Source: Brachyhypopomus gauderio (Eukaryota > Chordata > Actinopteri > Gymnotiformes > Hypopomidae). From it: 64,000 nucleotides of DNA. The DNA lies in NCBI RefSeq assembly GCF_052324685.1, contig NC_135211.1, forward strand, positions 13,397,240-13,461,239, read 5' to 3'. This document shows positions 11,934 to 23,745 of the stretch, piece after piece (position 1 is the stretch's first letter; every line of letters begins with the position of its first letter). The translations under genes and the position numbers were made by a program. The notes below the pieces were generated by a model that did not search any database, was not told the origin of the DNA, and saw nothing but the letters and a program-made list of their open reading frames with translations.

Positions 11934-12660
11934 GGGCATAGATAAAAAAAATTTAATCTAGATTAATTTAACTGAAATCTTGAAATTAATCTAGATTAAA
12001 ATGGCTCATTCAGAAAATGCGTGCTACCCAAGTAATGACTAGAAGTCAGTCTTTGAGATAGGGTTTCTAACCATGCTTATCGGCCGGCAGCTAGTGGCAA
12101 TCCACTGAGTGAAGTGATTGGTCAACTTGTCTGATAGAGCTGTGCTGACCTTGCCTCGGTTGCACTCAGAGTAGTTTGGTGGCGAGTCTTCCCCTGGGCA
12201 GCATCAGTGCTTGACCAGAGTCAGCAGCATTAGCAAATGGGTGCTTTGCGTTTAAATGGTACTTCAGACTGGTAGAACTCCTACAATAAACTAATAAGGT
12301 GCAAACAACTTCAATCTTGTCAATGTCTCCATTAGGAAGCTTCTTAAAAATGAATTTTCCATGAAGCAAACCTGGTGGCTTCGTGGCTGCATCCATGTTA
12401 GCAGATGTGCGATTTGTTGTGGTATTCTTTGTAATTCACAGGTTTGAAAACTCGTGCTCGCCCCCCTACTGTGCAATTTGGTTAGGAATACACCCGAGCT
12501 AAATGAAGGTGAAAGTCATCATAGTTTGCCTACCTATTGTGACCCAGTTCCCAACCCAACTTTAAGAATAGATTAATGGCGATATTTTTTATATCGCCCG
12601 ATAAGAGTATCACATTATCGAACGCCGTTACTGCCGATAACGGCCCACCACATATATATG
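11931..12660 (-). mobile_element. hAT-type transposon remnant with BED zinc-finger fragment
   Basis: The minus strand at 12,166-12,396 reads KFIFKKLPNGDIDKIEVVC, then STSLKYHLNAKHPFANA. This is a decayed BED zinc finger: the final H..KH pair is present, but the second Cys of the expected CxxC is lost. Around it lie the AT-rich TTAATCTAGATTAA motifs (about 11,955-12,000) and, at 12,575-12,650, the ATATCGCC/TATCGGGCGATA/GGGCCGTTATCGGC sequence that I associate with fish hAT/ZBED-like elements. Most of the transposase is deleted. Exact ends and target duplication could not be fixed. Confidence 0.6.
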
Positions 12661-13655
12661 GATGTCAGCTGAATGCTGTCAAGGGCAGGGCTTTTCCTCC
12701 TGACCTGCCGTCAGACTGAAATAAAACCTCAGTCCACTTTAATCAATATACATAACTGCAAGTATTAAAAGCCAAATGCTTCAAAGAGAAAAGCCTGTGG
12801 TTAGGTACATACTCTATGTACCATATGAAACGGTGGAAAAATTAATAATATTATTTTAATGAGAATTTTTTATTTTGACATGTCTTTTTTCTTTTTTACT
12901 GTTTCTATTAGTATTTGCTACGTGTGTGTGTGTGTGTGTGTGTGTGTATAAACTGTCATAAGTGGTGAAAGTGAATCAGTTTGGAGCTTATCTGCTGGGC
13001 CGAGAGTAAAGTCCAGGTGTGTTTGAAAACTCGGGCTTTGACGTTAAACACATCACTGTGTCGCTCTCCTACAAGGTCGTGTGCACTGCTGCATGGCTTG
13101 ACCAACACAACCGCCACTGTAATTCCTCAGTACTTGAGATAAAACTGTTTTCTTTTGGAGAGATAAGCCCATTTTTGCCAGTAATCTGACAGGGACACAG
13201 ACTGTGCAAACCCCACAGTTTGTTCAGCATTAGTCTGTTAAAGAATCTTTGCATTTTAAAATACTGATTTTAGAACGTATATAATTATCTGTGCCAGCCA
13301 CAGAATCCCTGTGGAATACTAACTCTCCTGAAGAGCAGGTTTAAAGTGGTTTAGTCATTATGTCACCATATGTATGTGACAAAAAAAACCTTGATCTGAC
13401 AGAAAAAATGAATTTACAAAATAGAACAAATTTCCTCAAAATTATATTTCAAAATATTTTGACATGGTTTGATCAAATCTGTTGAACATCTAACTACGCA
13501 TTGCTATTAACTGTCAGATAAGCTGGTAAAACAAAATGTCAGTTAAGCTGGTCTTCTGGTGAATTGGTACGTTCCTAAGGCATAGTGCTTTTTTCACCTA
13601 ACAACATAGATGCTGAATCCTGAATTACACACGTCACGTCAATGACGATGGCAGT

Positions 13656-13656
<1 letters not shown>

Positions 13657-13699
<43 letters not shown>
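13657..13699. repeat. (CAA)n trinucleotide repeat
   Basis: About 14 perfect CAA/AAC units in kcnq1 intron 1. Confidence 0.96.
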
Positions 13700-15701
13700 A
13701 AGAAACAACCAAACACCAGACAGCAGGGCAGCACAGCTGCTGATAGGACAAAGAGAGGACAGCTGTCACCTGTCAGCGCTGACACGCAGGGAGGGGCCTG
13801 AGGGGTAGGGAGACAGCCTATGGGCAAATGGGTGGCTGTCAAAGCCTGCAAAAAAGCTTCTGTCTCCATTAAGGCTACGGTTTCCATGGAGAGCGTCTGG
13901 AGCAAAACCATGACGACGTTGCCTCATCAAATCCTCAGCGAATCATCGAATCCTCAGCGAATAACCAAATAAGTCATTTAACTAAATAATGATATAGGAA
14001 GAATCGCTTCTGTGAGTGCAGATGTGATTAGCCATGTCTGTGCATTGGTCATGGCAGTAAAAGAGAGTGCTCAATGAAAACAGGATTGATGGGGGAGAAA
14101 GGGTGCATTAGTGCTGGATAGAGACACAAAATAAATGTAAGAGTTTGCCGGGTGTGTTAATGCGATAGAGGAAAGTGATGTGAGGTGTTGTGTGGAGCAG
14201 GAGGTGATCACTCACAGCCTTCTTCTCTCGTCTGACAGGGAGAAAGCAACTATGTAACCTCACAGTGTACATCTGCTTGAGCCAAGGTCTCCAGATAGCC
14301 TAACAGTGCACCACATTCTCCACACCTACAGAGCTCCGAGGTTGAGTGACGCCGTGGGCTCGCTAACCCAGTCTTTGTTACATGGAGAGCCTCTTCTTCG
14401 TCCACTCACCCATGCACCTTCGTAATCTTGGAGCTACTCATCGGCCCTGTCTTCAGTCACTCTTGGGTCACATGACAATATGAGTCTTTTTATCACGGCG
14501 TCACGCAGATTACAGTAAAGAATGTACTGGGTGCATTAAGTAGATTTAACAACACCTATGGGTCAGGGGAAGGCACACACACATGGTCACTTGACCACTC
14601 ACGCAATCATAAGGATACACACACACACACAAACACACACACAAACACAGGTTGCTGTGTTGTGGTCATGCTTTAATGATAAGCCCCTTTCATCCCCCAT
14701 ACAGCCCTGGCTTTGGTGCCTTTGGGGCAGTGATAACCAAGTGCACATTCTTGGCTAGCCTTGCCTGCCTTCCCCTCACACCAGGGAAAGTACTGCCCTT
14801 CAGCCCTCAGGACAGCCACACTCCCCCTACCAGCCACTGCTAAGGCCACCTCTCCCCCTCTCCCTCCCTCCTTCTCCTCTCACTTCCTTTTTTAATAAGT
14901 ACTATTTTTTATTCTCCTCCTGAAAGGATTATGACACGACGCAACTCCCGAGACGTGACTAGAGTGCCGAAAAGCTTTTGAAGGGTTTCGTATTTGAGAG
15001 GTTCACGGCAGGCCCTAATTCATCCACACTCCTGCACAACACAGTCTTCTCAGCCGTTCTCAGTGAAAAGTCATCTCGCAACAACCCAACCACCCACTGG
15101 GCGCATTATCTCTGGTGGCTCTTCACAGCAGTCAGGTACAACGACCCTCACAAAGTCCCCTCTCGCGTTCCCGCCCGACATCAGCGAATCGCGGGGTTAG
15201 TGGGCCTCACGGGCAGGACCGCACCACCTCCACCTCCACCAACGCGACCTCCGCACCGGCCAAGTTTAGCTGGCCATTATCACCTCCTCTCCTGCTAGAG
15301 ACAGAGAACATGACAAGCAGCCGGTCCCTTCACGCTGGGAATTCCTCCACACATGCTGTCCTCAACCAGACTCACTTCAAACCCTGAAAACAAGAATCTT
15401 CACACCATGAGGCCATGTTCCCTGCACTTGGAATTGAACCTGCCTGCTGACACTAATCTAATGAATAGGCTGTGAAGTGCTGTGTGTGTTTCAAGAACAG
15501 ACAGTAGTTCGTTTATTAGTAAGAGCTATTGTTTTGCTTGTAAATGAACATTAATCACCTACTGGACGTTGTTTTTGTTTATTTTTTTTGCCTTTGCCAA
15601 AAAACAGATAGGAAAAGACACCCAGCAGCCTAATTACAGTGCAAAAAAATGATTTTTTTCACATTTTTATAGTTTGATATGTATGTTATAGCTGTACTTA
15701 C

Positions 15702-16108
15702 ACAGTAAAGTGATACACAAAGCATTTCCAGCCCGACGGTCTTTCCAAAAAGTTATACACACGTCCTTGAAGATATGCTCGAGTCAGAACCGGACGGGTG
15801 TTACTGTAAATGGACATTCTGTGGTTGTAGCCGACACCGTACATGTGAGATGCCCGACGCTGAGTGATAATTGCTGGAACTGTAAATTCATCATTGTTAC
15901 TGTTCGCACACGCTGTGTTGACGGGCAAAGACAAGTTCTTCTTACAGATGGTCTTTGCGGGCGGGACACCGGTGTAAAACGACGCTGACGTTTCTGACAT
16001 CTCCAGTTCTGGCTGCGTTTTATCCCGAGGTCCAGAACCCGAAGACCCTCCGATTTCCCAGGAACCCGTCGCATTGTGAACCGGAGCTGTCATAGTGAGA
16101 GTTTTCAT
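15702..16108 (-). CDS. kcnq1: kcnq1 exon 1 (N-terminal cytoplasmic domain to S1)
   Basis: Begins [12 protein letters not shown]. Includes KKNLSLPVN (compare human KKCPFSLEL) and the highly conserved [20 protein letters not shown], then [20 protein letters not shown], running into S1. 407 bp; the donor GT|GTAAGT splits Val136. Two possible starts are 15 nt apart. The first ATG (16,108) has T at -3. The second (16,093, MTAPVH) has A at -3 and so better Kozak context. I list the first because it gives the longest frame. The N-terminal third diverges from human, as expected in this family. Confidence 0.94.
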
Positions 16109-16420
16109 CGAAAAGCATAAAACTAAAAGGAAACTTTCACCTCGCGGTCATTTGACAGGTTATCTTCCCTCACGACTCAATTAACTATGCTTCCTTTAAA
16201 ACACTCGCCAGCTTTTGAGACGACATTTAAAACAATACATTATAAGCTTGAATGCTCCAACATTGTACCCAAGTCCTATAAGATAACGCTGGCTACACCG
16301 CTCTCTGTGGAGACTTCATCACTAGTGACCGGCCGTCGCCTGTTTCCATAACCATTTCCGACGAGTGACGCGCCAGGAAGCGTTATCAGATCTGCTAGGT
16401 TAGGGACCTATTAGAAACAC
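16109..16420 (-). promoter_or_regulatory. likely kcnq1 5' UTR and promoter-proximal region
   Basis: Sequence directly upstream of the kcnq1 start. It has a small CpG-containing piece (about 16,325-16,382) with ACGCGCC-type motifs. The minus strand carries TTATCTTATAGG and TTTTAAAGG, but no convincing TATA box at a clear distance. Several out-of-frame ATGs occur. The transcription start cannot be fixed from sequence. Confidence 0.4.
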
Positions 16421-17474
16421 ACCATGTATTCTATTACAACTTCGATTCATTTATATTCTTAAGCTCATTCGCCACTAACAAATCACTGAATTGTACTGGA
16501 ATATAATATTAATATTTCATGGAGCATAATAGCTCTACAGTGAAAGCAAAGTATCAAAGCAGGCCCCAATCTTTTAAAAACTAAGCTATGTTAGGTCTGT
16601 GTGAGGTAACAAACCCAAAGTTACCCCAAAGTTAATTCAAGAAGCATTACTGAACAAGAACAGTTACCCTTTGATGCTGTTTAAGGAATGTTTAAGTTAT
16701 TCACCTTAGTTTACATTTAAATGAGATATTGTGTCCTGGCTTGAGAGTGCAGTGACCTTGAATTCTCAAGTCTCATCCTTGGTAAATTAATGGGGGCATT
16801 GATTCGCTGAGCAACAGTTTTTTATATAACTGAACTCCTATGGCACTAATGTGGTGACAGGTTCTTTCGTTGGGCACATATTGTGATAGGCCGGATAGAG
16901 ATGTAGACAGCGATTATATAAGCAGAGGCTTCCCACTAATACTTACGTAAAATTAGGAATGTGAAGCTCAGCTATTATTCTGTGTGTTCCTCCTGATTTT
17001 TATGCAATGAAAAGGACAGAGTGTTTTCTGAAAGAGAGATTTGGTGATTTTCCCATGCATAAGAGACACACAGAGAGATGGGACTACTCACGTGAGTGAA
17101 CAAAGTGCGCTTACTGACATCCTGTGGCAGATTCCCGCCTTAACATTTCATAAGCACGCGAACAACAACGCTTGCATTCAAGTGAAGACGAGCGGTCCAT
17201 TCGGCCTGCAGAAAGCTGGAGCTGGTGTAGGCTTGTCACCCACAAAAACCCCCACACACAAAAGATAGAGAGAGAACTGTGGTGCACGTGTATTCTGCAT
17301 TAAGAGAACTGAGGCTTCACAAAGGATGAAGGATGCACAAAGAGGGCATGTGAATTTCTGGTGCCTTTGAACTGCACATGAACGTTTAATGTAATAGATG
17401 TAAGCCTTTTTCTTATAGTCTTATCACACATATTGCTTAGGTTGCTGCCCCCTTGACCTGGATAAGCAGAAGAA

Positions 17475-17512
17475 TATGGATGGATGGATAGATGGATGGA
17501 TGGATGGATGGA
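17475..17512. repeat. (GGAT)n tetranucleotide repeat
   Basis: About nine GGAT/GATG units with one GATA variant, following a short sequence like the tails of fish interspersed repeats. Confidence 0.9.
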
Positions 17513-17837
17513 TTGTGATGATGCGGAGGAGGCAGGCACGACGACACAATGACGGTGAAACACAGAACATTTAATGTTGACACAGGTGAAGTTGGCATGA
17601 TAACGTGAGCACACAAACATGGACACTCACACAGGCACGAACTCAAGACAAAGACGAACACGAGACATTGCGCGAATGCACATTAAATAGGTGTTGAACA
17701 CATTCCCCAGTGATCACGAGACAAGACAGGTGAGACTACGAACACGCTCACAAACGACCCACACACACACGACATAACTGCACGCAGACGACATAGCGAC
17801 ACGCCCACAAGGAGGGGTCCGGAGCTGTCACTGTGAC

Positions 17838-17872
17838 ATGGATGGATGGATGGATGGATGAATGGATGGACA
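17838..17872. repeat. (GGAT)n tetranucleotide repeat
   Basis: About eight GGAT units with one AATG interruption, 330 bp from the first GGAT array and in the same orientation. Confidence 0.9.
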
Positions 17873-18076
17873 GAAATTACAAATACAATGTGAGTGATTC
17901 CTTTCAGACTGAATAAACTTATAATCACAAAGGAACGGGTGATAAAGCAATGTGGGAATTCCAGTGTGTATGTAAAGTGGCTTCAGATATAGCTTAACTT
18001 CACTTGTCTTCTGAATTTATCTGACAGTATACAGCAGAGTGCAGCAGTACAGCGTTTAAACCCCGACATAAATTAA

Positions 18077-18233
18077 AGAGGGGGGTGGGGTTAACCTTAA
18101 GAGGGGGTGGGGTTAACCTTAAGAGGGGGTGAGGTTAACCTTAAGAGGGGGTGAGGTTAACCTAAAGAGGGGGTGGGGTTAACCTTAAGAGGGGGTGAGG
18201 TTAACCTAAAGAGGGGGTGGGGTTAACCTTAAG
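18077..18233. repeat. 22-bp G-rich tandem repeat, about 7 copies
   Basis: Unit AGAGGGGGTGGGGTTAACCTTA with two alternating variants (GTGAGG for GTGGGG; CCTAAAG for CCTTAAG). Each unit carries the palindromes GGTTAACC and, in most copies, CTTAAG. The alternating variants suggest expansion in blocks of more than one unit. Confidence 0.93.
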
Positions 18234-18408
18234 CAAACTTATTTTGGTCTGAAGAAGGTTCTCCCAATCTCATGTTTGCATCTTCATATATACAAGGCCT
18301 GTGTTTTGAAACTTTGTGAACTTCACTACAATTTCTAATATCTCTATGTATCTTAGTACACACTGCCGTTAGGAATCATCAGGAATCATCTTCAGACTTT
18401 TAAGCATA

Positions 18409-19716
18409 CAGCAAGTAAAATAAGTATTGAACATGTCACAAATTTCCTAAGTATATACATTTCTAAAGGTGTGATTGACATGAGATTCTCACCAGATGTT
18501 GGTAACAATGCACCCAATCCGCACATGCAAAGAAATCAAACATAGATGTCCATACATTAAACTCACTAAGGTATGATTTTGGCCCATTTGTCCACATAAA
18601 CACTCTTCAAATCCAGAAGGTTCCATAGGCTCCTTCTATGAACTCTGACCTATAGTTTCTTTCCATAGATTTTCAGTTGGATTCAGGTCAGGTGATTGGG
18701 CCATTCTTGCAGCTTTGGGATCATTGCTGAAATGTCCACCCTTGTTTCATCATCATCCTGGTAGATGGTAGCAGATTTTTATCAATAATATCTCAGTACA
18801 TTTTTCCATTCAGCCTTCCTTCAAATACATAAAGTGTGTCAGTGTCGTATTCTGAAAAACAGACCCATATCATGACGTTCCCACCTCCAAACTTGACTGT
18901 TGGTGTGGTGTTTGTGGGGTGATGCGCAGTACCTTTTGACCTCGAAACATGGTGTGTATTATGGCATCCAAAAAGTCCAAAAAAATGTTGTTCAGCAAAC
19001 ATTAAATGCGCTTTGACATGCTTTTTCTTCAGTGATGGAGTGTTGCGTGGTGAGCATGCATGTGTCATGGCGGTTGAGTGCAGTACTTTCTTTGAAACAG
19101 CACCTGCTGATTCCAGATTTTTCTGTAGGTCTCCACAAGTGGCCCTTGGCTCTTCTGATAATTCTTTTCACGTCCCTGTTTGTGATATTGTGGGAAACAC
19201 CTGGTCATGGATCTTCTTTCCCCTTCCAGATTATGGCCCCAATTATGGCTCACTGGAACCACCAGTACTTCAGAAATTCTTCTGTAACCAATGTTATCAG
19301 TATGCTTTGCAACAATAAGGTTGTGAAGGTCTTGAGAACACTTACTGATTTTCCTCACCATGAGATGTTTCTTGTGTGACACCTTGGTAATGAGACATGT
19401 TTTTATAGGCCATCCGTTGGGGCTGAACCAGCTGATATCAATTTGCACTAAGTGGCAGGATTGCTTCTAATTGCTGATAGATATCAGCCAGTGTCATGAC
19501 CTTCCATGGCTTTTTGCACTTCCCTTGTGTTCAATACTTTTTCCCTGTGTCATTTCTCATTATTACACACAACTTATGGACATCTGTGTTTGATTTCTTT
19601 GCATGTGTGGATTTGATGGATTGTTACTGACACCTGGTGAACATTTCCTGTCAACAGTACCTTTAGAAATATATTTACTTAGAAAATTGGTGACATGCGC
19701 TATTTTACCCAACGTG
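18409..19716 (-). mobile_element. decayed Tc1/mariner transposon with long terminal inverted repeats
   Basis: The left end (from 18,409: CAGCAAGTAAAATAAGTATT) and the complement of the right end (from 19,716: CACGTTGGGTAAAATAGCGC) form terminal inverted repeats. They can be followed inward for about 160 bp, as far as the shared AAGAAATCAAACA.AGATGTC block (18,530-18,555 and 19,570-19,600). A TA dinucleotide flanks both sides (18,407-18,408; 19,717-19,718), the expected Tc1 target duplication. The element is about 1.3 kb, below the usual 1.6 kb, and its transposase is broken. Confidence 0.9.
18793..19448 (-). pseudogene. Tc1-type transposase remnant
   Basis: The minus strand carries disconnected transposase pieces. 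The first is helix-turn-helix-like text at 19,065-19,448 (HLMVRKISKCSQDLHNLIVA, then GYRRISEVL). The second is DDE-domain text at 18,793-19,068 (AHHPTNTTPTVKFGGGNVMI, then WVCFSEYDTDTLYVFEGRLN, NGKMY), which matches the PTVKHGGGSVMVWGC region of Tc1 transposases. Frameshifts and missing middle and C-terminal parts make it inactive. Confidence 0.85.
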
Positions 19717-20690
19717 TATACTGCTTTATGTCATGGTAAGTAGAACTCATAAAAAGAGCCTTGCAGAGCCAAACACCCACTTGTTTATTAAACTAAACAT
19801 CCAGTCCTACAGTACTAATATATAGGCCATGGTTCATGCCTAACCTTGACATCTGTGTGTAATCTACATTATTCTGCCTATTGGTAGAATCAATTGCTAT
19901 TTTAAAGAATAAATTAATCAGTGATAAAAACTAAAATAAGACCAATAGTATACAAGCTGACAGGTCTCTAAAGATCACTCACAGTAATTTTCACTTATAT
20001 GTTTTTCGCTGTTGTTGTCAGATTTTAATTAGTTTAAAATTAACAATGAAAAATGTGCTGAAGCATTAGCACCAGTATAGTATAGGAAAGGTAACACCAA
20101 GAGTGTTAGGAATAAATGCTGGTATAGTATCAGGAACACCTGACACTTTATAGATGACATCTATAATATGTTACACATTAGAAATTGTCTATAAATAATG
20201 TGGTATATAATTAACTGTTTTTACTCATTAACTCAATTATGAATCCATTCTATTAAGTATGAAAGTTTCAAATTTAACTAAATAAAAATATATATATTTT
20301 GCATTCCAATCTCATAACCAAACTTGCATAATACATATTCAAAAAAGGTTCTGACCATAATTCCTGCTGTTTTGGGGCAAACAGCAAAAACTGCTGAAAC
20401 TGCACTGCCAATAAAACACAAGTACAGCATTTCAAAGTTTTAAAGTATGTTGCAAAAAGCAAACCTACAGAGCACACTAAATGCAGTCTGTGTTTTCCCA
20501 CTGGTGTGTATTGGTGACTTTCTGTACTGACAAGTGGCTGTCCATGGGGACCAGGAGCGTGCACAGTTCTTCATATCAGTCTGCAATCAGGCTGATCCTC
20601 CAAAACCTTAGCTCTTTTTCTTTTCTTTTTTTGGAGAATATTTAAAAATATTTCAAACACAAAAACAATCCTCGGTAATGCAATTCCTTT
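19717..20690. other. AT-rich spacer, nothing recognised
   Basis: Unique AT-rich sequence with no coding-like frame, tandem repeat or RNA gene that I can support. Confidence 0.6.
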
Positions 20691-20691
20691 A

Positions 20692-20872
20692 GTCAGACAT
20701 GGACATTCCAGGTTCAGAATGTAAATCTCCTTCCCAGGATTTTACTCAAGCTTGCTGGATTTTCTAATTAGTGGCAGGTAAAATTAGTGGAATCAACACA
20801 ATCCAAGAAGCCTGAGCAAAATCTTGGTGAGGACTTTTACTTTCTGAACCTGGAACGTCCACCTCTGCCTTT
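20692..20872. mobile_element. palindromic foldback/MITE element
   Basis: Two arms of about 51 bp are inverted copies. The left arm is 20,701-20,751 (GGACATTCCAGGTTCAGAAT...). The right arm is 20,811-20,861, whose complement reads GGACGTTCCAGGTTCAGAAA and continues with ATTTTGCTCAGG against ATTTTACTCAAGC. A centre of about 60 bp carries a direct AATTAGTGG duplication. Weaker similarity continues outward a few bases on each side. No transposase; superfamily not resolved. Confidence 0.8.
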
Positions 20873-23679
20873 AGTTGGCATGGAAAATAATGCTTCAGCA
20901 AAGTTCAATCTTGGCCACACTGATCATTTAATTAATTAACTCCAGTTTGGCCAGCATAGAACTAGACCTTTACGCTGACTCGGACAGGCCTTCAAAAGGC
21001 AAGAAATATATAATGTGACTAAATTATGACTTGGAAATGATCAAGATAAACTTGCTTTACTGACTTCAGCAGTATTCAGAAACTCAACGCAGCTTTTTTT
21101 CTTTTTTACAGAGCAAACAGTTTCTCGGTCACTGGTACTGCTGGATGATGAGGTCTTGACTGATGCAGCCTCTGTCAAAAACCAAAGAGTTTCATGAAGA
21201 ATGGAACGAGTGTAAAAAACAAAACAACGGTCACTCAGCTTACCACCCTTTTCTGATCTGAGCACAAAACACTTTGCGACCACATGTTAATGTGTAAGAA
21301 GAGCTTGATCTAAGTTTTGATTATTTTCATTTTACACTTAAAAAAAAAAATGCTTACATCTAAATGTCATGTATTGCCTCAAATTACAATCCATTCTCAA
21401 GTGATCCTAATTCAAGTCCTAATTTTGGCATTCTCCTGTCATCAATTAAACCTCTAAAACTCATATCAATTCATAAAAACTATATATTTAGAAGTTATGT
21501 CCAAAAAGAATAACCCAAAAAGTGACTTAAATGTAACACACCTGTCCCTTCATTCAATATGCGTGGATCTATGAATATGCAAATCCCCTGCCTTTGGTCT
21601 CCACCCACCCCTCTGCCGCTCGCCTGCTGCTCATGATTACCTGCTCACCTTTGACTCTGCTCGTCAAACACACAAAACTCTGCTTGTTTTTATATTGTTA
21701 ACTGCTGTATGCTACACAATGGCGAGTGGTAAAACGTGGCAATGTCAGTGTATCAGAATGGTAATGCATTATATGTATCACTCACTACAGTGTTAGAAAC
21801 ATAAAGGTAAAACATAACAGATAACTGAATAACAGAATATACTGTTTAGAGTTCTACATAAAAATAAACATCTCGCATATAACTGCATGTAGGACAGCTT
21901 AGCGTTCAGGGCTATCTGTGTTAAAGCAGCATTCTCCATGTGCCACGTACACTAGCCAGCCTTACCTTGCTAATGCTATCCTAGCAGCTTGTGAGGATGA
22001 CCTTTATCATGACATTCGTCCTCTGTGAACAACCCAGAAGTCACGTGAAGAACTCCAAAATTATTTGAATCAATATAGCTGTCATCTAATTCAACAGCTG
22101 AGGTACCAGGCAACCTGTTTTGAGTAATGTTTACCCTAGCTTTCTTCATCAAGATCTCCAAGCCATTTTAAATGTCCTGTCAGGATTTGGCATGAATCAT
22201 CGGATAACTTGGCTGACTAACATTATCTAGAACACAGCAGATTTGCTGTGCACAGTTGACAAATAACGCAGGCACACACAAAATATAAAATGTAGTGGTT
22301 GACCAACATGTTGGCTTGCACACGCTGTGCCCTCAAGATAAATGAATGGAACAGCATCAGGCTTCGATATATGCTTTGTGTATCTTTTGTGAATAAAATG
22401 ATCAGAACAGTCCTCTATAAAATGGATACCGCATGTTCTTTGGATGTTTCGATGGGATTTTCACATTTTTTCCATTTGTAACTTTGCAGTCAATAATAGA
22501 AAACATCTCTACCATCACTCTTGAAATAGTGAAATTTAGCAAGCAGAAAACATCTCCTCTGGTCATGTTACTCAAGCATTATGCTAATGATATGAAAAGC
22601 CCCACCCCACACATTGATTGGTTCCTTAAGTTTCTGTGATCTGTACACTGCAGTTCCAAATCCAATATGCTCAGCCATGGCCCTGACATATTTCACTGAT
22701 GATTTGTTACTTTTACCATATAAAAACCAAATGGGCATGTTTACAAGGTCTAAACTTGATTTTCAGAGGAGGGGTCTTTAAGATTATGAAATGTCTCAGA
22801 TAGGAGAGACCTATTAAATATAACTAATAGAGAAAGGGGGCATTGTTTATCTTACCAAGGCTTTATTTAATTGGAAAACAAATTACTTTAATGCACATCA
22901 GGTCTTCCGTGATCTTCACCTAGTTCTATAGCCAAATAATCGGTCACTACTCTCGGTTGGCGCTCACTACGAGGCACAACAGTAAATCAAAAACAAAACA
23001 CCACCTATAAATAAGAGTCATTTCATAAAGCATCAAATAAATAAAATGCAGTGGTCCATAAATAAAACATTTATTTGTTTCCTGCTGTGTGGCGCTTTGT
23101 CATTTGTCAGCAAATCTGTGGAAAAGGGACAAAACTAAATAAAGTTAAAATAATAAAGCACACAGCATTTCTCATAAGTTAAAAATAGCCACAGTAATTC
23201 AGCACATTATCACAAGGCTCTTTTCAGCTGCAAATCTGTCAGACTACAACTCACAAAAGACCAGTTGATGAGACCACAAACATCTAGAACATAAACGAGA
23301 TCACGTGGCTTATCACACAAAACCAACCGTGATCTGTATTCTCGAAATAACACACTTGAATAGTCCACATCATTATTTGCCAGAGCATGGAAATGAACAT
23401 TTTCACTTTCTTCTTGCTCATTCATCACCGCTGTAAAACCCAGAGGTCAACATGACCTTGGAGGGTTGGAGGGTTACAAGCAATTCTGCAGTCAAAGATG
23501 AAGACAAAGACTTCAAAGCATACCACCTCATGACGCATTGTAGCATTGGGGCATGTACGTCAGTGACACAAGCTCAGTTAGCATTATTAATAATGTGACC
23601 GCTGATGGCAGCAGCAAGATGAGTTCTGAAGTGTCTTAATTGAGTGTTTTATCTGCCGATGTCCCGACAATCCCCTCAG

Positions 23680-23745
<66 letters not shown>

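Larger units (their letters stand above)
11372..15701 (-). other. kcnq1 intron 1
   Basis: 4.3-kb intron from donor GTAAGT (15,701-15,696) to acceptor CAG (11,374-11,372). Contents: a CA repeat (11,696-11,744), a TA repeat (11,885-11,929), hAT transposon remains (about 11,931-12,660), a GT repeat (about 12,921-12,948), a CAA repeat (13,657-13,699) and CA blocks at 14,618-14,649. No further coding exon was recognised. Confidence 0.8.
16421..18408. other. spacer upstream of kcnq1 with short tandem repeats
   Basis: No gene recognised. About 17,437-17,511 ends in CTGGATAAGCAGAAGAATAT plus a GGAT array, the kind of tail common in fish interspersed repeats. A second GGAT array is at 17,838-17,872. 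The 22-bp G-rich repeat is at about 18,077-18,233. Confidence 0.7.

Noticed and set aside
15415..15440. tRNA-like B box (GGTTCAATTCC on the minus strand)
   Set aside because: No matching A box or cloverleaf around it, so neither a tRNA nor a SINE head can be supported.
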